From positions 558,001 to 622,000 of the forward strand of contig NZ_JAVIWL010000001.1 in assembly GCF_034314045.1 (NCBI RefSeq): a stretch of 64,000 nucleotides of DNA, in the 5' to 3' direction. The DNA is from Glaciimonas sp. CA11.2 (GTDB lineage: Bacteria > Pseudomonadota > Gammaproteobacteria > Burkholderiales > Burkholderiaceae_D). Position 1 is the first letter of the stretch. Each line of letters starts with the position of its first letter. The notes below the pieces were generated by a model, which saw nothing but the letters and a program-made list of their open reading frames with translations, was not told the DNA's origin and ran no database searches. The position numbers and the translations under genes were made by a program. Below are positions 60,179 to 64,000 of this stretch, piece by piece.

Positions 60179-61602
60179 ACAACTTATTGATCCGTAATGC
60201 CAATAGCATCCTCACTGGTTTAAGCGGCGATGCGGCCCGCCATATCGGACCTGATATCCGTGTAACGGATGGGCGTATTGCCGCAATCGGCAGCCTGACG
60301 CCACTTTCCGGCGAACGAACACTGGACGCCACCGATTGTGTGATTTATCCGGCTTGGGTGAATACCCATCATCATCTGTTTCAGGCGGTGCTCAAAGGCG
60401 ATCCGCTTGGTATCAATGCGACGCTGACGCCTTGGCTGGCGGCGACGCCGTACCGCTTCCGTGCTGCGTTTGACGCGAAGCTGTTTCGACTGGCGGCGCG
60501 TATCGGATTGATTGAATTAGTTTTATCAGGCTGCGCGACGGTTGCAGATCACAACTATCTTTATTATCCGGGACAAGATTTCGATTCTTCGGCGATTTTG
60601 TTCGAGGAGGCAGAGAAACTCGGTCTACGCTTTGTACTGTGCCGCGGCGGTGCCACACTCACACGCCAGCTTGAATCGACATTACCGCAAGCGATGCGGG
60701 CCGAGACCTTTGATGGCTATCTGGCCGATATCGAACGTCTGGCAGCGCGCTATCACGATCCCGCACCCGACGCGATGCGCCGCATTGTGGTTGCCCCGAC
60801 CACGCCACCATATTCGATGCGACCGCACGAATTGCGTGAGTGTGCTGCGGTTGCGCGTCGGCTGGGCTTGCGCCTGCATTCGCACCTTTCGGAAACGGTG
60901 GGCTATCAAGATAGCGTGCAAAGTATGCACAATATGAGTCCGGTGCGCTTTTGTGAGAGTGTTGACTGGGTTGGTGAGGATGTATGGTTCGCGCACATGG
61001 TCAAACTTGATGCGGATGAGATCGCGTTGCTGGGTCAGACCCGCACCGGCATTGCGCATTGCCCGCAAAGCAATGGTCGACTCGGCAGTGGCATTGCACC
61101 CATCCGCGCATTGGAAGACGCTGGCGTGCCTATCTCTCTCGGGGTGGACGGCGCGGCCTCAAATGAAGCCGCCGATATGATTTCGGAAGTGCACGCAGCG
61201 TGGCTGATGCAACGTGCCAAGGGTGGCGAAGCGGCGCGGCCCTTCTATCAAAATGGCAAAGGCGAAGCTGGCGCTGATGCAGCAACCGTCGAGGATGTGG
61301 TGCGCTGGGGTACTGCAGGCGGCGCGGCCGTGTTGGGTTTATCTGCTGTCGGCACATTGGTGCCCGGGCAAGCGGCTGATATCGCGATCTACGACCTTAG
61401 CCGCAACCCGCGTTATTTTGGCCTGCACGATCCCGCCATCGGTCCGGTTGCCAGTGGTGGTGCGGCGCATTTGCGCGCGCTGCTGATCGGCGGGCGCGAA
61501 GTTGTGCGCGATGGCGCTGTGCCGGGTCTGGACATGCAGGCACTCGCAGCCGAGGCGCGCGACGCTGTGTGCACAATGCTTGCACGTGCGGAGAATATTT
61601 GA
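60175..61602 (+). CDS. amidohydrolase, 8-oxoguanine deaminase/AtzB-like
   Basis: 475 residues from a GTG overlapping the permease stop. Metal-dependent deaminase of the TatD/ATZ-TRZ group: NTHHHLFQAV (H65/H67), then LRLHSHLSETVGY, HCPQSNGRLGSG and the Asp of GVDGAASNEAAD. The strings resemble 8-oxoguanine deaminase and hydroxydechloroatrazine aminohydrolase. It removes an amino group from a purine- or triazine-like ring imported by the ABC system. This makes the operon purine-salvage or catabolic. The substrate is inferred. Confidence 0.9.
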   Translation: MNNLLIRNANSILTGLSGDAARHIGPDIRVTDGRIAAIGSLTPLSGERTLDATDCVIYPAWVNTHHHLFQAVLKGDPLGINATLTPWLAATPYRFRAAFDAKLFRLAARIGLIELVLSGCATVADHNYLYYPGQDFDSSAILFEEAEKLGLRFVLCRGGATLTRQLESTLPQAMRAETFDGYLADIERLAARYHDPAPDAMRRIVVAPTTPPYSMRPHELRECAAVARRLGLRLHSHLSETVGYQDSVQSMHNMSPVRFCESVDWVGEDVWFAHMVKLDADEIALLGQTRTGIAHCPQSNGRLGSGIAPIRALEDAGVPISLGVDGAASNEAADMISEVHAAWLMQRAKGGEAARPFYQNGKGEAGADAATVEDVVRWGTAGGAAVLGLSAVGTLVPGQAADIAIYDLSRNPRYFGLHDPAIGPVASGGAAHLRALLIGGREVVRDGAVPGLDMQALAAEARDAVCTMLARAENI

Positions 61603-61799
61603 TGAGATAAATTCGCTTGAAATCGACTGTTCTGTGATTCAGTCTGTGTGGCTCTGTCAATCAGGTTAAAAATAAGGTTAATAAGGTGGTGATATTCAAG
61701 AAACATATAGTAGAGATGGGTATTCGAAATTGGCATTCGAACGGCTTCTTTTTTATACTTGTGGCTATCGATTTAACCCTTATTTCTTGGAGCCACAAC

Positions 61800-61907
61800 A
61801 TGAGCACACTTCAATATTTTCCAGTCGTTTTAGCAGTCGTCGCCTTTGCTCTACGCTTTTATGTTTCATCAAAATCAGTATCGCAGCAAGATAACAAATC
61901 GATCTAA
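61800..61907 (+). CDS. small single-span membrane protein
   Basis: 35 residues from the ATG at 61800 with GGAG seven bases upstream: MSTLQYFPVVLAVVAFALRF, then a short polar tail YVSSKSVSQQDNKSI. One helix. The frame is open for 38 more codons upstream with a second hydrophobic stretch, but no ribosome site supports that start. Function unknown; very small, so uncertain. Confidence 0.45.
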   Translation: MSTLQYFPVVLAVVAFALRFYVSSKSVSQQDNKSI

Positions 61908-62479
61908 TATGGCGACGTTGCAGTGTTGCAGCGTGGTTTTAAAAACATACTTAGAAAACATACTAAGATTCAGCAACGCTTAGCTTAGTGTCTGAATATT
62001 AGTATTTTCTTGCAGGAACAAATGCACCTACCTGGTGCGTAGATTGCGATAGTCGTTATATTCGCAGCACAGTGCCCGATACAATACGTTCGATGTGTAT
62101 TGTCATCAAAATCCTCCCCTCAGTCTGAATAGTATTTTCCATAAACCAGTCTGTACGGCGTCACCATACCTCAATCCACTATCGCAACATTCCAGACCTT
62201 GTGTCAGACGACCTCATATTTGGGCTTGTACTGCGCTTTAATGTGTCGACAAAGTCACCGATTGTGTGAGTATGTTATGCGCCGGAAACACTGGTTGCAT
62301 GTTTACCGCCCTTAACCCGTTGTATTACGGAGAATCACGGCGTGCAAGCTTGATAACGGTTTAAGATGTCGCAAAATCAGCATTTACCTCTCATCACGAT
62401 CTCCCATCCTTGCCTGTAGTACGCCATTGGCATCGATCGCAACCTTTCCCTTTGTCATTCGCAGAATAGGAAAACTACC
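61908..62479. other. intergenic, 570 bases
   Basis: I see no gene, hairpin or repeat I can support. Imperfect runs such as TTGTCATCAAAATCC near 62099 have no clear meaning. Confidence 0.4.
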
Positions 62480-63421
62480 ATGCAACAACTTTCTCCAAAC
62501 GGTCGTCTGGCAATCGAAGAAATCGCAAGACGTCACGGCTTCAGCTTTGATGCGGTGTTAAGCATGCTTGAGTCGGTCATCAATGGAAATGGCGGGATGG
62601 CACAGTTTAATCACCCTGAATTCAGCGGCTCGGGCCAATGGATGCAAGGCGGGATGACGATGGTGTCTGACATGTTTAATAATTACCTTAAAAACCGTGT
62701 TGATAGCCTATGCTCAGAGCTTGCGCGCCTGGTCGCGAATCAGCCTGACTTGCTGAGAACGGGAAGCTTTCAGTCGCAAAGCCAAGGCGGTTCGCGTCAG
62801 GGCGGCCAACAGCAAAACAATTATGCAAATACGCAATATCAGGACGCAAGTTTTACGCAAATGGATCATTCGGCGAGCCTGTTCGTGCCGCCAGCGCCAG
62901 GTAAATCTGCTGATTGGTGGCCCGCCGATTTGCGCTGGCCGAATAGCACCGGCGCGCAAAACGACGTGCGCTACGCTTACTTCGCCCAAGCGCGTCGGCT
63001 GGTGATTGAGCTGAACGGAAGAGTTACCGTTTATGACACGCTAGACCATCAAATCGGCGGCTTCTCGCAGCAACAATCGTACGGTGGTTCGATCTGTTTT
63101 AACAGCCAGTACGGACTGATTGATGTAGCCCGCTTACCGATTATCTCAATCGATGGCATCCCGCAAGCAAGTCAAGCCAACAATAACATCAACCAGTCTA
63201 CAAACACGCCAATACCAGTGCCAGTGCAAGATAATAATGTGCAACCGGTGGCAGCAACGCAGCAACAACAGCAGCCGTCACAGCCACAACCGAAATCTGG
63301 CAACACTGCCGACGCCGATATATTTGTCATGATTGAGAAATTGGCCGACTTGCGCAGCAGAGATCTCCTCAGCGAAGCAGAATTCGTCACCAAAAAAACG
63401 GAATTACTTGCGCGACTGTAA
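62480..63421 (+). CDS. SHOCT-domain protein
   Basis: 313 residues. The N-terminal 90 residues form a helical domain (IEEIARRHGFSFDAVLSMLE, NPEFSGSGQWMQGGM-like). Then comes a Gln/Asn/Ser-rich linker and a beta domain near 135-215 (YFAQARRLVIELNGRVTVYD, ICFNSQYGLIDVARLPI). After a second Gln/Pro linker the C-terminal SHOCT motif spans 282-313 (MIEKLADLRSRDLLSEAEFV, TKKTELLARL). SHOCT modules often help bind nucleic acid or oligomerise. It stands alone with its own terminator. The N-terminal part is not a family I recognise. Confidence 0.85.
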   Translation: MQQLSPNGRLAIEEIARRHGFSFDAVLSMLESVINGNGGMAQFNHPEFSGSGQWMQGGMTMVSDMFNNYLKNRVDSLCSELARLVANQPDLLRTGSFQSQSQGGSRQGGQQQNNYANTQYQDASFTQMDHSASLFVPPAPGKSADWWPADLRWPNSTGAQNDVRYAYFAQARRLVIELNGRVTVYDTLDHQIGGFSQQQSYGGSICFNSQYGLIDVARLPIISIDGIPQASQANNNINQSTNTPIPVPVQDNNVQPVAATQQQQQPSQPQPKSGNTADADIFVMIEKLADLRSRDLLSEAEFVTKKTELLARL

Positions 63422-63931
63422 GCTGCTTTTTTTTCAACTAGCAATATAAAAAAGCTCTCAATCTTGAGAGCTTTTTTATTTCCGCGTTTGAGCTAACGAC
63501 GGTTTAACGAGGCCTGCAATCTTAATAGCCGACTATCAATTTCTTTGCCACCAAAAATATTGATAACCCTGATCGCCTGCGTCGTTGATTTTTTTCAACA
63601 TTATTTAATTAACCCGACTTTTTTGTCGACCCGGCAATTCAAAAACCCCGCTACATTTATTTTCAAAAGAAACGCTTACTTTAAGAATGTTCTTACATCT
63701 TTTTTAACGTAAGACGTTTATTATTTAGGCAGAGTTTTTCACCTCCACGATTACAGTCAATCGTCCTCACGTTCGTTGCGGAAGGTCTTCCCCCATGTCC
63801 AGCAGTCGCACTTTCAGCGCATTTAGCAGCGCTATTCCAACACGCCTGAACCAACCTGCATCGGCACCGATCAACCCCCGAGAACGACAGAGCGATAAGC
63901 ACAAGTCCATTAAAAAAAGGGGAGATGTGCC
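63422..63931. other. intergenic with terminator and short ORF
   Basis: Left: the terminator at 63448-63477. Middle (63500-63720): A/T-rich, with no gene visible. Right: a possible 46-codon ORF at 63795-63935 that overlaps the edge gene. Confidence 0.4.
63448..63477. terminator. bidirectional Rho-independent terminator
   Basis: AAAAAAGCTCTCAA and TTGAGAGCTTTTTT form a 14-bp stem around TC, with T runs on both strands, 27 bases past the SHOCT gene stop. Confidence 0.85.
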
Positions 63932-63935
63932 ATGA
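63795..63935 (+). CDS. possible short upstream ORF
   Basis: 46 codons (MSSSRTFSAFSSAIPTRLNQ ... KRGDVP) with AAGG nine bases upstream. It ends in an ATGA overlap with the next gene start, so it may be coupled. Low-complexity, no recognisable domain. The downstream ribosome site GGGGAG lies within it. Could be a chance frame. Confidence 0.3.
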   Translation: MSSSRTFSAFSSAIPTRLNQPASAPINPRERQSDKHKSIKKRGDVP

Positions 63936-64000
63936 GTGCAGAAATCGAACTGACCGTATTCGAGGTCGCCGATGATATCTGGGAGCGCGCGCATCGGGTA
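63932..64000 (+). CDS. gene start cut by the right edge
   Basis: ATG with GGGGAG seven bases upstream; the first 23 residues are MSAEIELTVFEVADDIWERA and then HRV. The frame is open to the window end. Too short to name. Confidence 0.5.
   Translation, partial: MSAEIELTVFEVADDIWERAHRV

Noticed and set aside
63693..63994. Minus-strand frames at the right edge
   Set aside because: They run against a well-placed plus-strand start at 63932 with GGGGAG and show no domain.

Overview
The window looks like a Betaproteobacterium of the Burkholderiales, most likely Oxalobacteraceae-like. This is inferred from the 16-strand general porin, the PEP-CTERM protein, the codon and motif style of the housekeeping-type genes and the ABC/Rieske/deaminase purine-type cluster. 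No rRNA or marker gene fixes the genus.

Layout. 1-3.2 kb is a decayed integrative element: a gene open at the left edge, the 3' half of a CAT-anticodon tRNA, a multiply frameshifted tyrosine integrase, then a PEP-CTERM protein. About 4.0-34.7 kb is the most striking part. Two divergent operons meet at a control region at 23.5-23.85 kb. The leftward operon encodes a lytic transglycosylase, a SCO copper chaperone, a cytochrome c/periplasmic-binding fusion, two complementary multicopper-oxidase half proteins, a 2826-residue mosaic protein with cupredoxin-like and beta-helix parts, four further envelope proteins and a soluble histidine kinase. The rightward operon encodes a hybrid type II secretion/type IV pilus machine (GspG, F, E, PilM/N/O/P-like, secretin, three more pseudopilin-like proteins) and ends with a NarL-type response regulator. 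The natural reading is a self-contained, two-component-controlled copper oxidase export system. It resembles MnxG/MofA-type metal oxidases served by a dedicated secretion machine. Each copper-ligand pair of the oxidase is found on a different polypeptide.

34.7-43.8 kb holds a porin remnant and an intact porin, a complete IS21-type insertion sequence (36767-39356), an aromatic aminotransferase, a DUF2000 protein and a TetR/enoyl-CoA hydratase/quinone reductase group. 44.1-55.5 kb is accessory: small lipoproteins, two dispersed copies of a structured-leader plus two-gene module (copy 1 at 45.8-46.5 kb, copy 2 at 53.6-54.2 kb), an alpha/beta hydrolase, and a LysR/aconitase-fold fusion/MFS/GST catabolic group with a stump of a decarboxylating dehydrogenase. 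It also has a lipoprotein gene interrupted by one TGA, and the HD-domain stump of a type I cas3.

56.2-61.6 kb is an intact operon for uptake and breakdown of a small heterocycle, probably a purine: NMT1/THI5-like binding protein, Rieske oxygenase, ABC ATPase, permease and 8-oxoguanine-deaminase-like amidohydrolase. Two folded RNA leaders lie in it. The right end carries a SHOCT-domain protein with its terminator and the start of a gene cut by the window edge.
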